Positions 7,391-16,849 of a DNA stretch of 64,000 bases are shown here, piece after piece. The notes beneath the pieces are model-generated. The model saw only the letters and a list, made by a program, of their open reading frames with translations, was not told the origin of the DNA and searched no databases. Location: positions 3,051,889 to 3,115,888 of the forward strand of contig NZ_AZUQ01000001.1 in the NCBI RefSeq assembly GCF_000527155.1. The letters run 5' to 3'. This stretch comes from Haloglycomyces albus DSM 45210 (lineage in GTDB: Bacteria > Actinomycetota > Actinomycetes > Mycobacteriales > Micromonosporaceae). A program made the position numbers and the translations under genes. Each line of letters opens with the position of its first letter. Within the stretch, counting starts at the first letter, position 1.

Positions 7391-9229
7391 TTACTCTCCA
7401 GAAGTCCTCCGGTGCGTTATGTTGTTCCCGTCGTCATTGTGGAAAACGATGACGACGTTGGCAGAGTCATAGACGAATTCTTTCTCAATGGTGCTGTCGG
7501 TTTCCTCGACGGTTCCGGCATGGCGATGTACCAGGTCAAAGTTGATTTCAACAAGCCACACAGCGGGTAACCGGCCGTCCCAGACCGGCTCATGCGATTC
7601 AGTGACTTCGCCGTCCGCGCCGAAAACGAGAAAACGGTCGAAGCTGCGGGCGAACCATCGATCGTGTGTAACGGACAGGACGGTTCCCTCGAAGGAGGCC
7701 AGGCCTGCTTGGAGGGCCTCGGCACTTTCCAAGTCGAGATTATCGGTCGGTTCGTCGAGAAGCAGGAGTGTGGCACCCGAAAGTTCAAGTATCAGCACCA
7801 TAAACCGGGCTTGCTGACCACCGGATAGCGTTTTGAATTCCTGTTCGGATTTCGCGGCGAGTTCATAGCGGTTCAGTGCGCTCATGGCCCGTTGACGGTC
7901 GAGCGACGGCCGGTCGTCATCGCCCTCCCAGAGGATTTCCCGCAATGTTCGTCCATCGAATTCGGGGTGTTCGTGAGTCTGAGAGAAATGTGCCGGGTGG
8001 ACTCGGGCGCCAAGCCTAGCCCGCCCCTCGTGTGCCACCGGGTCGAATCTGTGTCGTCCGGCCAAGCCATCATCGGAATCAGAACCGCCTCGGGCCAACA
8101 GTCTCAGAAAGTGACTTTTACCTGTCCCATTAGCACCCAGTGCGGCTATGCGGTCGCCATACCAGACCTCTAGATCGAACGGGAACGTCAGGTCCTCAAG
8201 CTCCAGCTGTTCACAGATCACCGCTCGCTTGCCGGTCCGTCCTCCTTTAAGTCGCATCTTGAGATTCTGCGGCCTCGGAGGTAGTTGCGGTGGACCAGCG
8301 TCTTCGAATTTCTGCAAGCGAGTCTGAGCGGCCCGGTAACGGGAGGCCATGTCGGAATTGAAAGCGGCTTTGTTTTTGTACATGAGCATCAGCTCCCGAA
8401 GTTTCTGATGCTCTTCGTCCCATCGACGGCGCATTTCATAGAGGCGGTCGTGACGAGCGAGCCGTGCTTCGTGCCAGGTCGCGAATCCATCACCATGCGT
8501 CCAGGTGGTACCGGCTTCCAACGTTACGATCGACTCGGCGGTGTTTCTGAGGACTTCCCGGTCGTGAGAGACGAACAGAATTGATTTGTCGGACTCCCGG
8601 ATAGCCTGTTCAAGTTCGCGTTTAGCGGGGACATCGAGGAAGTTGTCGGGTTCGTCCAGCACGAGGACCTTGTCGGGCCCACGCAAGAGCAGTTCTAGCG
8701 CGAATCGTTTTTGTTCCCCGCCGGAGAGTGTCCGAAGTGGTCGGGATTTCGCAACATCCCAAGAGGAGCCAAGCAGTCCCATCGTGACCGTGTCACATAG
8801 AACATCAAATTCGTACCCTCCGACCTCACCCCAATCGGCGAGGGCCTGTGCATATTCGAGCTGCGCGGTTTCGCTGCCTTCGACTACCATCCGTTTTTTG
8901 GCAGCTTCATAATGTTCGGCGACCTTGCGAATATTCGAAGGCGCGAGCTCGATAGCAAGGCTCTGCAATGGGAGAGAACCTTCACGCATTCCAACGAGCT
9001 GACGCATGACACCCAGACCGCCGGAATGTGTGACCGTTCCATGGGAAGGATCCAGGTCCCCGGTGAGAATTCGCAGCAAAGTGCTTTTGCCAGTGCCGTT
9101 GGCACCGATCAATGCGACTTTCCGACCCTCTCCTACCCGAAACGACGTTTCAGAAAACAGCCGACTGCCATCGGAAAGGTGGTACGCGACGTCAGTCAAC
9201 TCCACGAAGCCCATTCGGTCATCGTACAT
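7391..9229 (-). CDS. ABC-F family ATPase
   Basis: A soluble ATPase of about 612 residues with two ABC cassettes and no membrane domain, the ABC-F architecture that acts on ribosomes. The first Walker A is GANGTGKST with signature LSGGEQKR; the second is GANGTGKSH with LSGGQQAR and LLDEPTDNLD. A charged linker (MRRRWDEEHQKLREL...) lies between the cassettes. The start is taken at 9229 (MYDDRMGFVELTDVAY) because TATATA lies six bases upstream; ATG 9214 is possible. After the second cassette there is an unusual tail of about 60 residues (VWLVEINFDLVH...). I cannot say whether it gives antibiotic resistance or is a housekeeping translation factor. Confidence 0.8.
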   Translation of the reverse strand: MYDDRMGFVELTDVAYHLSDGSRLFSETSFRVGEGRKVALIGANGTGKSTLLRILTGDLDPSHGTVTHSGGLGVMRQLVGMREGSLPLQSLAIELAPSNIRKVAEHYEAAKKRMVVEGSETAQLEYAQALADWGEVGGYEFDVLCDTVTMGLLGSSWDVAKSRPLRTLSGGEQKRFALELLLRGPDKVLVLDEPDNFLDVPAKRELEQAIRESDKSILFVSHDREVLRNTAESIVTLEAGTTWTHGDGFATWHEARLARHDRLYEMRRRWDEEHQKLRELMLMYKNKAAFNSDMASRYRAAQTRLQKFEDAGPPQLPPRPQNLKMRLKGGRTGKRAVICEQLELEDLTFPFDLEVWYGDRIAALGANGTGKSHFLRLLARGGSDSDDGLAGRHRFDPVAHEGRARLGARVHPAHFSQTHEHPEFDGRTLREILWEGDDDRPSLDRQRAMSALNRYELAAKSEQEFKTLSGGQQARFMVLILELSGATLLLLDEPTDNLDLESAEALQAGLASFEGTVLSVTHDRWFARSFDRFLVFGADGEVTESHEPVWDGRLPAVWLVEINFDLVHRHAGTVEETDSTIEKEFVYDSANVVIVFHNDDGNNITHRRTSGE

Positions 9230-9510
9230 TAGCCGTATATATTCGAAACCGTTGAGTGGCAGTCGAAATCGGTTCTTGGACCTGCTGCTCTCAGCGCATG
9301 TCGTCATAGGAGCCCCCGGTTTACCCTGGAGTCGGCATGACACGATCCAGCTTGTGTAGAAGGCTGTGGGCGTTGTCAGCACGGCGTCCTCGATTCCGGC
9401 CACACAGGCGAGCCGCACAGAAGACGATCCGGAACCTGTCAGACACAGACGACCATTGCTGTCCAGGTGTACCGCATAGAAGCGGAAACCGTAGATGGTA
9501 ACGTCATCAC

Positions 9511-10536
9511 GTGCGTACGACGAATCCGCTTGTGCCAGGAGACAAAGTGGCGGTCGTGTCGCCGTCTTCTGCCTTGCCGGCAGTTCTCCCGCTTCCTTAT
9601 GAACTAGGGTTGCAACGTCTGCGAGATGATTTCGGTCTCGATCCGGTCGAATACCCCACTACGCGCAAGCTCGGTGCTGCACCGCGGGAACGAGCGGAGG
9701 ATGTGAACAGCGCCTTCGCCGATCCCAGCATCAAAGCGGTGATCGCGTCAATCGGAGGCGACGACCAGATCACGGTCTTGCCGCATCTCGACAGGGACAC
9801 TCTCGCAGCGGGGAGCAAGCCGTTCTTCGGAAGCAGTGACAATACCAATCTGCTTGCCTACCTTGCTTCGCTTGGCGTCGTGGGCTATTACGGGGGATGC
9901 GTGATGACGTGTTTCGGGCGTCCAGGAGCGATGCACCCCGATACCGAATCGTCATTGCGGTCGGCGTTGTTCTCGCGTGGAGAATTCGTTCTGCCGGAGA
10001 TCGAGCGGTATACCACGATCGACCGTGATTGGGCCGATCCCACCACGTTTATGTCCGAGCCTCCGACCGAACCCCACCCCACGATCCACTGGCACCATTG
10101 CCAGACTGAGGTGGAGGGACAAACCTGGGGTGGTTGCCTCGAGATCGTGTCTTGGCTTTTGATGGCTGACCAATGCGTGCCGGACGATTTTTCCGATATC
10201 GTCCTCTTCTTGGAGACTTCTGAGGAAATGCCTAGTGATATCGCGGTGTATCGCATGCTGCGTAATATGGGTGAGCGGGGAATTCTTAAAAACATCAAGG
10301 CACTCGTCTGGGGCACCCCGAAAGCATCAAGTCATCGGAATCCGCTGGGGGAGAAGCAGCGAGTTCATTATCACGATTGTCAGTACGCTGCCGTCGCCCG
10401 GAGTATGGAGGAATACGCTCCACGGACTCCCTGGGTTTGGGGTGTAGATTTTGGACACACCGACCCGCAGCTGACCATCCCGTATGGAGGACGGATGCGT
10501 TTGGGCCTCGACCGCACGATCACGGTGACGTACTAA
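9511..10536 (+). CDS. S66 family LD-carboxypeptidase / MccF-like peptidase
   Basis: The 341-residue protein belongs to the S66 serine peptidases, which cleave LD-bonds in peptidoglycan tetrapeptides or, in MccF-type members, inactivate microcin C-like compounds. The Ser-Glu-His triad can be placed: Ser109 (GSSDNT), Glu235 (LFLETSEE) and His316 (FGHTDPQ). The N-terminal motif GDKVAVVSPSS is typical. The GTG start at 9511 has TAACGT six bases upstream, consistent with a leaderless mRNA. The motif SSDNTNLL is closer to the MccF branch, so a detoxification role is plausible but unproven. Confidence 0.85.
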   Translation: MRTTNPLVPGDKVAVVSPSSALPAVLPLPYELGLQRLRDDFGLDPVEYPTTRKLGAAPRERAEDVNSAFADPSIKAVIASIGGDDQITVLPHLDRDTLAAGSKPFFGSSDNTNLLAYLASLGVVGYYGGCVMTCFGRPGAMHPDTESSLRSALFSRGEFVLPEIERYTTIDRDWADPTTFMSEPPTEPHPTIHWHHCQTEVEGQTWGGCLEIVSWLLMADQCVPDDFSDIVLFLETSEEMPSDIAVYRMLRNMGERGILKNIKALVWGTPKASSHRNPLGEKQRVHYHDCQYAAVARSMEEYAPRTPWVWGVDFGHTDPQLTIPYGGRMRLGLDRTITVTY

Positions 10537-11145
10537 CCTGAAAACGAACAACGTCAACCCTCGACAACATGATGGTGAAGGCAACCGAACATGAGAGTTA
10601 GAACCGTTTGGAATCTGCCGCATACCGAGCAACAGACTTGGGGATTGCTATGCAGCTCGCAAATGTCACGAAAGCCATACAGCCCCCTGTTTCACCTTGG
10701 TCTCCCGCGCCCGGTCGAATGTCGTATACCGGAGGGCGAAGGAGGCGTCGACCGGGAACGTCGTTGTATATCAGACACCGGGTCGATCCAACAGCGTATT
10801 AGCGTATGGGAACCGAACTCCCACCTCCGATTCCATATGGTTCGTTCCGATCTCGCACAGAGCTCAATCTTTGACGAGCTCGTCGAAGATTTTCACCTCG
10901 AAAAAGCCACTCGAACGACTACCAGGGTCACGCGAATTACCACGGCACGGCTTAAATCTCGGTACTATGCACTGTGTCCGTTCGTTAAAGTCGGATTTAA
11001 AACAGTCCACGGCTATGTATTCTCGAACTGGGCGGTGAATACATAGCCGCAGTTAGGCCACTCTGAACCGGCAACTCATGCGGCCGGCCTCCTCATTGGT
11101 ACGACCAGCAATAGGTGCAGTGACGGTTTTCCAGCGTATTTGCCG
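10537..11145. other. intergenic, no gene recognised
   Basis: About 600 bases follow the S66 peptidase gene. Several open frames cross it on the plus strand, but none looks like protein (Arg/Ser-rich, no ribosome binding site, no recognisable motif). Near its right end lies the perfect inverted repeat at 11010-11049. It may hold a decayed gene that I cannot identify. Confidence 0.5.
11010..11049. terminator. 13-bp perfect stem-loop
   Basis: CGGCTATGTATTC at 11010-11022 pairs perfectly with 11037-11049 around a 14-base loop. It could terminate the leftward gene ending at 11146, or a transcript across the otherwise empty interval. Confidence 0.5.
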
Positions 11146-11538
11146 CTATTTCGACGTTTGTGTCAGACGGGAAACCGGAGTCAACGATACTCTGTCCACG
11201 ACGACACCTCTCATATCGCGCTGGTGGACTCGTTCCACCTCGTCGCCCTTCACTTCCACGAGATACTGCGATCGCGGAACCACACGACGCCTCTTTGAAT
11301 CCCAATCGCCCGGCCCGGCTTTCACGAAACCAACCTCCATAGTGGGCCTGGCCCCCTCCTTTGCCCGACTGAATGCTACGTACCGCATCACCCGGTAGTG
11401 GTTCCACAAGGGCTGATAGCAGTGCAGTAGGCCGTGTTTTTCGGTAGGAACGGCCCAGGTGCGTTTACGGCGAAATCGTGACTCGATCGCCTCGATCATG
11501 CTCGCACCCAACAGTGAGGCCACAAGGTCGTCCAACAT
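11146..11538 (-). CDS. hypothetical protein sharing a GDWD...VPR module with 15574-16470
   Basis: The 130-residue basic protein has a clear ribosome binding site (AAGGGGTG five bases before ATG at 11538). I do not recognise a domain. Residues 70-115 (KAG.GDWD..RR.VPR then an acidic strand and VxxVSLTP) resemble residues 88-135 of the larger hypothetical protein at 15574-16470, in which GDWD is followed by RKVIPR. The two may share an ancestral module. No signal peptide or membrane segment is seen. Confidence 0.6.
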   Translation of the reverse strand: MLDDLVASLLGASMIEAIESRFRRKRTWAVPTEKHGLLHCYQPLWNHYRVMRYVAFSRAKEGARPTMEVGFVKAGPGDWDSKRRRVVPRSQYLVEVKGDEVERVHQRDMRGVVVDRVSLTPVSRLTQTSK

Positions 11539-11600
11539 ACCGACACCCCTTCAATTATCATGCAAGTCAATGATTCCAGCATAAATTGAACCGGCCATAG

Positions 11601-12422
11601 TCAATATTTTCGGGCTGTCACCAGTGCAAACGAAAGGTACCGTCCGCCGTCTGAGGTAAGCATATCGATGATCGGCCCGTTTGCGGTTGCACCGTCAGGA
11701 TGGAATTCAACCCCCGCCCGTGCCCAACGCAACCGGTCCTTCCAGCCGTCCTGCTGCAGACGAGCCGAGGTAACCTCTACCAACTCGGTGATCTCCCATT
11801 GCATACGCCACCACTCGGCCGTATGCCATGCCATCGCCTCCCGTCCGACCACTTCTTTGATATGCGGCGGAATCGTCCCAAGGGCATGCGCCTCCTGCTT
11901 CATGGCCGGTGTAGCCATACCCAGCTGTCCTCCCGGTCGGATAAAACGAGTCAAATAGGGCAGGTAACCGTCCGCCGTGCCGAAGTACTCGAACGCATCG
12001 ATACTGACGACGGCGTCGAAACTTTCCTTTTCAAAGGGCAAGGCGTGAGCTTCCGCCTGTACAGCCGTCACTTGATCGCCGACCCCGACCGTTGTGAACA
12101 CGTTCTGCGCCGATTCCGCTGGAATCCACCAATCAGCCGCCACTACCTCCACGTCGTATTCGCGGGCGAGAAACACCGATGTGGCCCCTTTACCGGACCC
12201 GAGATCAAGAACCCGCATCCCTCGACGGAGATCCAGATCCCGGGCAAGGTCCTCTAGCAGCCACAGAGGATTTGGGCCCATATCCAGATCCAGCAACCAG
12301 GCCGGTTCATAGCGAGACGATCGTGGATAACGTTTGGGACGCACGAGGTCGTTCAAGGCAGACACGAACATTAAGCTACGGCCATCCCCGCCAGGGCACA
12401 ATCGAATTTTGATCGGCGGCAT
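11601..12422 (-). CDS. class I SAM-dependent methyltransferase
   Basis: A 273-residue methyltransferase. The SAM-binding motif I is VLDLGSGKGATSVFLA (about residues 72-87); the acidic residue of motif II is in VVAADWW, and DAVVSIDAFEYF is motif IV. The preceding LVRPKRYPRSSRYEP-W--D-DMGPNPLWL matches small-molecule methyltransferases of actinobacteria; the substrate is unknown. The start at 12422 is chosen for AGGGGTGA at suitable spacing; ATG 12371 (MFVSALND) is an alternative. It is divergent from another methyltransferase gene. Confidence 0.8.
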   Translation of the reverse strand: MPPIKIRLCPGGDGRSLMFVSALNDLVRPKRYPRSSRYEPAWLLDLDMGPNPLWLLEDLARDLDLRRGMRVLDLGSGKGATSVFLAREYDVEVVAADWWIPAESAQNVFTTVGVGDQVTAVQAEAHALPFEKESFDAVVSIDAFEYFGTADGYLPYLTRFIRPGGQLGMATPAMKQEAHALGTIPPHIKEVVGREAMAWHTAEWWRMQWEITELVEVTSARLQQDGWKDRLRWARAGVEFHPDGATANGPIIDMLTSDGGRYLSFALVTARKY

Positions 12423-12482
12423 CAAAGCTCACCCCTACACGGGCCAAGACATCGATCAATTCTTCACCGGACCCCAACGACG

Positions 12483-12488
12483 TATCAT
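12483..12488 (+). promoter_or_regulatory. -10 element of a leaderless gene
   Basis: TATCAT lies exactly six bases before the ATG at 12495, and no ribosome binding site is present, so transcription would start at the start codon. Confidence 0.5.
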
Positions 12489-12494
12489 TGACAC

Positions 12495-13283
12495 ATGACC
12501 GGACTGGAAGCGCGGACAACATTCGATCACCGTACTGATGACTACCACACGTTTCGCCCCGGATACCCCGGCGCCATGTTCGCGCGCCTCGAAACCGACA
12601 CTCATCTCCGACCCAATGCACGAATACTCGAAATCGGCCCTGGAACCGGACAAGCCACCCGCGACCTCCTCGATCGAGGTACAGCCGTTACCGCCGTCGA
12701 ACTCGGCAGTAAGCTGGCGCAACGCCTGGAAACAGAACTTGGCGATCGCCGTCTCACCGTCATCAATGACACCTTCGAAAAGGTTCCCCTCAAGCCCGAA
12801 TCGTTCGACCTAGCCACCTGCGCCACCGCTTTCCACTGGATCGACCCACGGGTCGCCGTTCCGAAGATCGCTGAAGCGTTGACACCGAACGGAGCATTGG
12901 CGGTGTGGTGGAACGTCTACCAAGACCCCGAACGTCACCACGAATTTCATGCCGACGTAGGGCGGCTCCTCAGGGCCTTTGATGCGGCGACCCCGCGTAC
13001 CGGAACCGGATCGCTCCCGTTTGCTCTGCAGACCGACGACCGAATAGCCGACCTATCGACGGGTGGGCACTTTACGAACATCAACGCCACTACGTATCGA
13101 TGGGTCCTCAAATTGAATGCCGACACAGTTCGTGGACTGTTCAACACATTCAGTCATGTCTCCACGATGGCATCTCCACAACGCGAGCGATTCCTCGACA
13201 AGCTGGGGGAGATGGTGGAAAACAACTACCAGGGGCACCTCGCCCTCCCATCGATCACCCGGCTGTATATCGCGCAGCGGTAA
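12495..13283 (+). CDS. class I SAM-dependent methyltransferase (methyltransferase type 11-like)
   Basis: The 262-residue protein has the SAM-binding motif ARILEIGPGTGQATRDLLDRG (about residues 43-62), AVELGSKLAQ as motif II, and FDLATCATAFHWIDP as the post-motif seen in many small-molecule methyltransferases. No membrane segment is present. The gene has a leaderless-type promoter. It is convergent with the GlxA-like regulator gene. The substrate is not predictable. Confidence 0.8.
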   Translation: MTGLEARTTFDHRTDDYHTFRPGYPGAMFARLETDTHLRPNARILEIGPGTGQATRDLLDRGTAVTAVELGSKLAQRLETELGDRRLTVINDTFEKVPLKPESFDLATCATAFHWIDPRVAVPKIAEALTPNGALAVWWNVYQDPERHHEFHADVGRLLRAFDAATPRTGTGSLPFALQTDDRIADLSTGGHFTNINATTYRWVLKLNADTVRGLFNTFSHVSTMASPQRERFLDKLGEMVENNYQGHLALPSITRLYIAQR

Positions 13284-13329
13284 CCATCGCAGGATCCACC
13301 GCCACAACGCGTGCAACGAAGTCCGACTG

Positions 13330-14325
13330 TCAGTTCGATCCAATGCTCGCGGCAGAAACGTCATCGTCACGGACACTGAATCTCCTGCGATACTGTGACG
13401 GGCTGAGTCCGAAACGGTCGCGAAAGTGCCGCCGCAGGACGGTTCCTGAACCGAACCCAACCTGCGTAGCCACACGATCGATACCGATATCCGTCGTCTC
13501 CAGCCACGTTCTGGCTCGCTCGATTCGCTGCTCCTTTAGCCATTCCGTCGGGCTGAGCCCCGTTTCGGCGCGGAAACGTCGCGTCAAGGTCCGTCGGCTC
13601 ATACACGCCCGGTGCGCCATTACGTCAATCGACATTCGTCGGTGCAAATTGTCTCCCAGCCACGCCCGCACTTCAGAAGTACTCGTCACCTGAGACGACG
13701 GCACCGGACGTTCGATGAACTGTGCCTGCCCACCATCTCGCCACGGCGCCACCACACATTTTCGAGCAGCGACATTCGCAACCTCACTACCGTAATCCTG
13801 CCTCACCATATGCAGACAGAGATCTATAGCAGCCGCTGCCCCGGCCGAGGTCAATACCGACCCCTCATCCACGTACAGAACATCCTCGACTACATCCACA
13901 CCTATGTTCCGCAATCGGTCCGACAACAACCAATGCGTCGTCGCCGACCGGCCCTCCAGGTAACCTAGCTCCGCCAATAGGAACGCCGCCGAGCAAAACG
14001 ACACCAATCGCGCGTTCGAGCGCATCGTAGCGAGAACGTCCGCCACACCAGGAACCGTCGTTGGGGGATCGTAAGGGTCAGCAGACGTATGAACGGTCGG
14101 AACGACCACAATATCGGCCTCGGAAATCAACGATTCATCGCGCTGCGGACCTATCTCCAGCCCACATTCCGTATTGACAGGTCGCCCACCAATTGTGCAG
14201 ACCTCTGTGCGATATCGAGGAACGTCACCTGGATGGTTTGCAGCGGAGAAAACTCGTGGGGCGATTCCCAAATCGAACGGCACTACGCCATCCAATGCCA
14301 ATACGGCCACCACCGACGCAGACAT
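13330..14325 (-). CDS. GlxA-family AraC-type regulator (DJ-1/PfpI + HTH)
   Basis: The 331-residue regulator has an N-terminal DJ-1/PfpI-like domain (VAVLALDGVVPFDLGIAPRVF; SFCSAAFLLAELG around the nucleophile elbow) and two C-terminal AraC helix-turn-helices (IDVMAHRACMSRRTLTRRFRAETG and IDRVATQVGFGSGTVLRRHFRDRFG). ATG 14325 is chosen because TATGAT lies six bases upstream; an upstream in-frame start would add a non-homologous tail. It diverges from the oxidoreductase gene starting at 14418, which is the likely target. Confidence 0.9.
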   Translation of the reverse strand: MSASVVAVLALDGVVPFDLGIAPRVFSAANHPGDVPRYRTEVCTIGGRPVNTECGLEIGPQRDESLISEADIVVVPTVHTSADPYDPPTTVPGVADVLATMRSNARLVSFCSAAFLLAELGYLEGRSATTHWLLSDRLRNIGVDVVEDVLYVDEGSVLTSAGAAAAIDLCLHMVRQDYGSEVANVAARKCVVAPWRDGGQAQFIERPVPSSQVTSTSEVRAWLGDNLHRRMSIDVMAHRACMSRRTLTRRFRAETGLSPTEWLKEQRIERARTWLETTDIGIDRVATQVGFGSGTVLRRHFRDRFGLSPSQYRRRFSVRDDDVSAASIGSN

Positions 14326-14331
14326 GGCCCA

Positions 14332-14337
14332 ATCATA
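14332..14337 (-). promoter_or_regulatory. -10 element of a leaderless gene
   Basis: On the minus strand TATGAT is followed by six bases and the ATG of the GlxA-like regulator gene. Confidence 0.5.
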
Positions 14338-14417
14338 TCGAAGAGTGGCCCACGGGCCAATGCCACTTGACCACAACCAAATGGACCATTGACGGGAACA
14401 GGAAGGACAACACCACA

Positions 14418-15344
14418 ATGCGACAAGTCATTCAGAACGAACTCGGTGGCCCCGACGTCCTCACCACCGTCAACTCCGACATACCCACACCCCTCCCCGG
14501 CGAAGTCCTTATTCAAGTCAAAGCCGCAGGGCTCAACCCGGTCGACTCCAAAACCCGCGAATCCGGAGGGATTCTCGACTCCACACCACCGTTCAGTCTC
14601 GGCTGGGACGTCTCCGGAACCATTGCGGCAGTCGGATTCGGCGTCACCATCCACAAAATCGGAGACGAGGTTTACGGATTCCCCAGGTTTCCACACTTCG
14701 CCGCAGCATACAGCGACTACATCACTGCTCCCGCTCGCCACTTCACCGCAAAACCGTCACGCCTCAGCCACGTCGAAGCAGCCGCCCTGCCCCTCACTGG
14801 GCTGACCGCGTGGCAGGCACTGAACGACCGAACACCAGTACTACCGCAACAACGGGTCCTGATCCATGCCGCTGGAGGGGGAGTAGGGCATCTGGCAGTA
14901 CAAATCGCCAAAGCAAAAGGCGCCTACGTCATAGCAACCGCGAGCCAAGCCAAACACGACACCGTGCTCGCCCTCGGCGCCGACGAAGTCATCGACTACC
15001 GAACCCACAACTTCGAAGACCAGACCGGCGATATCGATATTGCCTTCGACCCCGTCGGAGACGATTACGCCACACGGTCAGCACACCTCGTGGTCGACGG
15101 TGGTGCCGTCACCAGTATTCTTCCCGACGCCGAACCAATCAGTGACCACGACGCGCAAAGAGTAGACTATGCGGTATTGCTCGCCGAACCCGACCGCATG
15201 GGGCTAATGGCGCTCGCCGACCTAGTGGAACAGGATAAATTGAAACCAATCATCAGTGCGGTGTACCCACTGGAGGACGTAGTCGAGGCCCACCGGGCGC
15301 TCGATAATGGGAGCATTTTGGGAAAGATCGTGCTGGAATTGTAA
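14418..15344 (+). CDS. NADP-dependent zinc-free alcohol dehydrogenase / quinone oxidoreductase-like enzyme
   Basis: The 308-residue protein is an MDR-superfamily enzyme of the quinone oxidoreductase type. The N-terminal GroES-like domain contains AGLNPVDSKTRE and GWDVSGTIAAVG; the nucleotide-binding motif is HAAGGGVGHLAVQIAKAKG, followed by GADEVIDYR. The catalytic-zinc cysteines of alcohol dehydrogenases are absent, as expected for this branch. GGAAGGA lies upstream of the ATG. The divergent GlxA-like regulator suggests induction by a reactive aldehyde or quinone; this is inference. Confidence 0.85.
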   Translation: MRQVIQNELGGPDVLTTVNSDIPTPLPGEVLIQVKAAGLNPVDSKTRESGGILDSTPPFSLGWDVSGTIAAVGFGVTIHKIGDEVYGFPRFPHFAAAYSDYITAPARHFTAKPSRLSHVEAAALPLTGLTAWQALNDRTPVLPQQRVLIHAAGGGVGHLAVQIAKAKGAYVIATASQAKHDTVLALGADEVIDYRTHNFEDQTGDIDIAFDPVGDDYATRSAHLVVDGGAVTSILPDAEPISDHDAQRVDYAVLLAEPDRMGLMALADLVEQDKLKPIISAVYPLEDVVEAHRALDNGSILGKIVLEL

Positions 15345-15371
15345 CTGTAGCAACTCCTCGGCTAAACAGGT

Positions 15372-15404
15372 TGAAACCAGCGTACTGAAATCAGCGCTGT
15401 TTCA
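15372..15404 (+). terminator. stem-loop after the oxidoreductase gene
   Basis: TGAAAC-AGCG at 15372-15382 (one bulged C) pairs with CGCTGTTTCA at 15395-15404. It lies 27 bases past the stop. The remaining 170 bases to 15573 show no gene. Confidence 0.5.
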
Positions 15405-15573
15405 TACTTGCAATGCGAAGAGGCCCGAGCGTCCGTGCTGGAAATTGTTACAGCATTACGGTACGGTTGCGGCGCTTACTTGATGTGACTAACCCGTTCG
15501 GCTTCATGGTCACTGATCGTAAAGCGGGGAGCGAAGCGCCGCAGCCTAACGTCCTATTCGTCCAGCGGGACAC

Positions 15574-16470
15574 TTACGGTTTATCTTGCCGAAGTATCCG
15601 ATCGGCCGGTTCGAGGTCGCTTTCGATGGCTGCCCACCCTGCTTTGTCGACCGCCCATCTGCGTATTAGGCCGCCTTCAATGGGGCCATCAGATCGGTGA
15701 TGTACGCCCACCGAATCATCGTTAAACAATACGAATTCCTCATCGTCGTCGAGTCTGCGACGAGTTTCCCAGCTTTGTGAGCCCACTTTGATAATCGAAT
15801 ATTCCGTCAGTTCAATTCCAGGGCGACCTGTAAAGATGCTTGCACATAGCACCATAACGCATGTGAAGACAGACGAGCCCATGAAGAACCCCTGTGCTGG
15901 TGCCAATGCAGATACGATGACGCCAAGATTGAGGAATACCAAACTTACGATCGCTGGAATCAAGGGAATTATCAGCAGTTTCATAGGTCGGTACAGTTTT
16001 ATCAATAGAGACTTCTGCTCGCTAGAAATTTTCAGTGACGGATCCTCTCTTGGCGGCAATGTTCTCACCACAAGACCGACAACTTGATCTACTGGACACG
16101 GCCCAAGCGTGCGGGAGTCAGGTCCATCGTTGTCCGATTTCAACCAAACGTGCCCTCTAGGGATTACTTTCCTAGCGACCGGGTCCCAATCTCCGCCTTT
16201 GGCGGTCAAAGTCCGTGCCACGTAGGATGTGGACTGTCCGTCGTGTGGTTCCATCCAGCCACCTGGTTCGGCACGAACCACGACACCGGAAGGTGGAGTG
16301 ACAGAATCACCAGGTCGAGGTCGGTCGAACAGAACCCGGGTATCAATCTCAGGGGCGGCACGGTATCCGGTGTCGGCCAGTTCAACCCACTTAGGAACGT
16401 CTGGCTCGGTCCATTTCATCGCATCTTCGTAGCGGAATCGTATCCACCAGGGTGGGCGTGATGAGGACAT
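15574..16470 (-). CDS. hypothetical membrane protein with two central spans
   Basis: The 298-residue protein has a soluble N-terminal half, two membrane segments at about residues 165-190 and 193-215 (LLIIPLIPAIVSLVFLNLGVIVSAL; FFMGSSVFTCVMVLCASIF), and a hydrophilic C-terminus. Residues 88-135 (KGGDWDPVARKVIPR...) resemble the 130-residue hypothetical protein at 11146. I recognise no catalytic motif. The start has a purine-rich GGAAGGTAGG upstream. It may be a sensor or structural membrane protein; the function is unknown. Confidence 0.6.
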   Translation of the reverse strand: MSSSRPPWWIRFRYEDAMKWTEPDVPKWVELADTGYRAAPEIDTRVLFDRPRPGDSVTPPSGVVVRAEPGGWMEPHDGQSTSYVARTLTAKGGDWDPVARKVIPRGHVWLKSDNDGPDSRTLGPCPVDQVVGLVVRTLPPREDPSLKISSEQKSLLIKLYRPMKLLIIPLIPAIVSLVFLNLGVIVSALAPAQGFFMGSSVFTCVMVLCASIFTGRPGIELTEYSIIKVGSQSWETRRRLDDDEEFVLFNDDSVGVHHRSDGPIEGGLIRRWAVDKAGWAAIESDLEPADRILRQDKP

Positions 16471-16795
16471 CCGGTCGACCTACCTTCCATGCCAGTAGTC
16501 GACGAAGGTTGGCAGGCTTCTGCTCAGAAGCAAACTGCACTGGTGAAACCGCAATGAGGGGCGCAATCTCGCTGACCCCACGGCCACAACCTTCGAGGAG
16601 CTCGAATTCTATGTTGCACGCTCATATTAGCGCGGGGGAGCGCTCGGAATCGTGGCCTCCAATTAGGAGTTACCCGAGGCGAGGATGCCGCTAGTTCGTT
16701 TGCGGCTATGAGAATACGCAATCGATGTCAGGCTGAATTTTGATACGGTGGATCGAAATCCAGTGAGAATGAGGCAATTGTTCGTACCAATTTGC
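16471..16795. other. intergenic, no gene recognised
   Basis: Short open frames exist on both strands, but none has a ribosome binding site or recognisable motif. It separates two leftward genes and ends in the terminator at 16796-16843. Confidence 0.5.
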
Positions 16796-16843
16796 ATCCC
16801 GTGACGTTCATTGTTCGGCGCGACACAATAAACGTCACGGGAT
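16796..16843. terminator. 13-bp perfect stem-loop after the acyl-CoA ligase gene
   Basis: ATCCCGTGACGTT at 16796-16808 pairs perfectly with 16831-16843, and an inner ATTGT/ACAAT pairing (16810-16814 with 16825-16829) extends it. It lies seven bases beyond the ligase stop. Confidence 0.7.
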
Positions 16844-16849
16844 TTCGCC

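Noticed and set aside
10591-11046. Possible 151-residue protein in the gap after the S66 peptidase gene
   Set aside because: Composition is not protein-like, no ribosome binding site, and another frame is equally open; no motif could be recognised.
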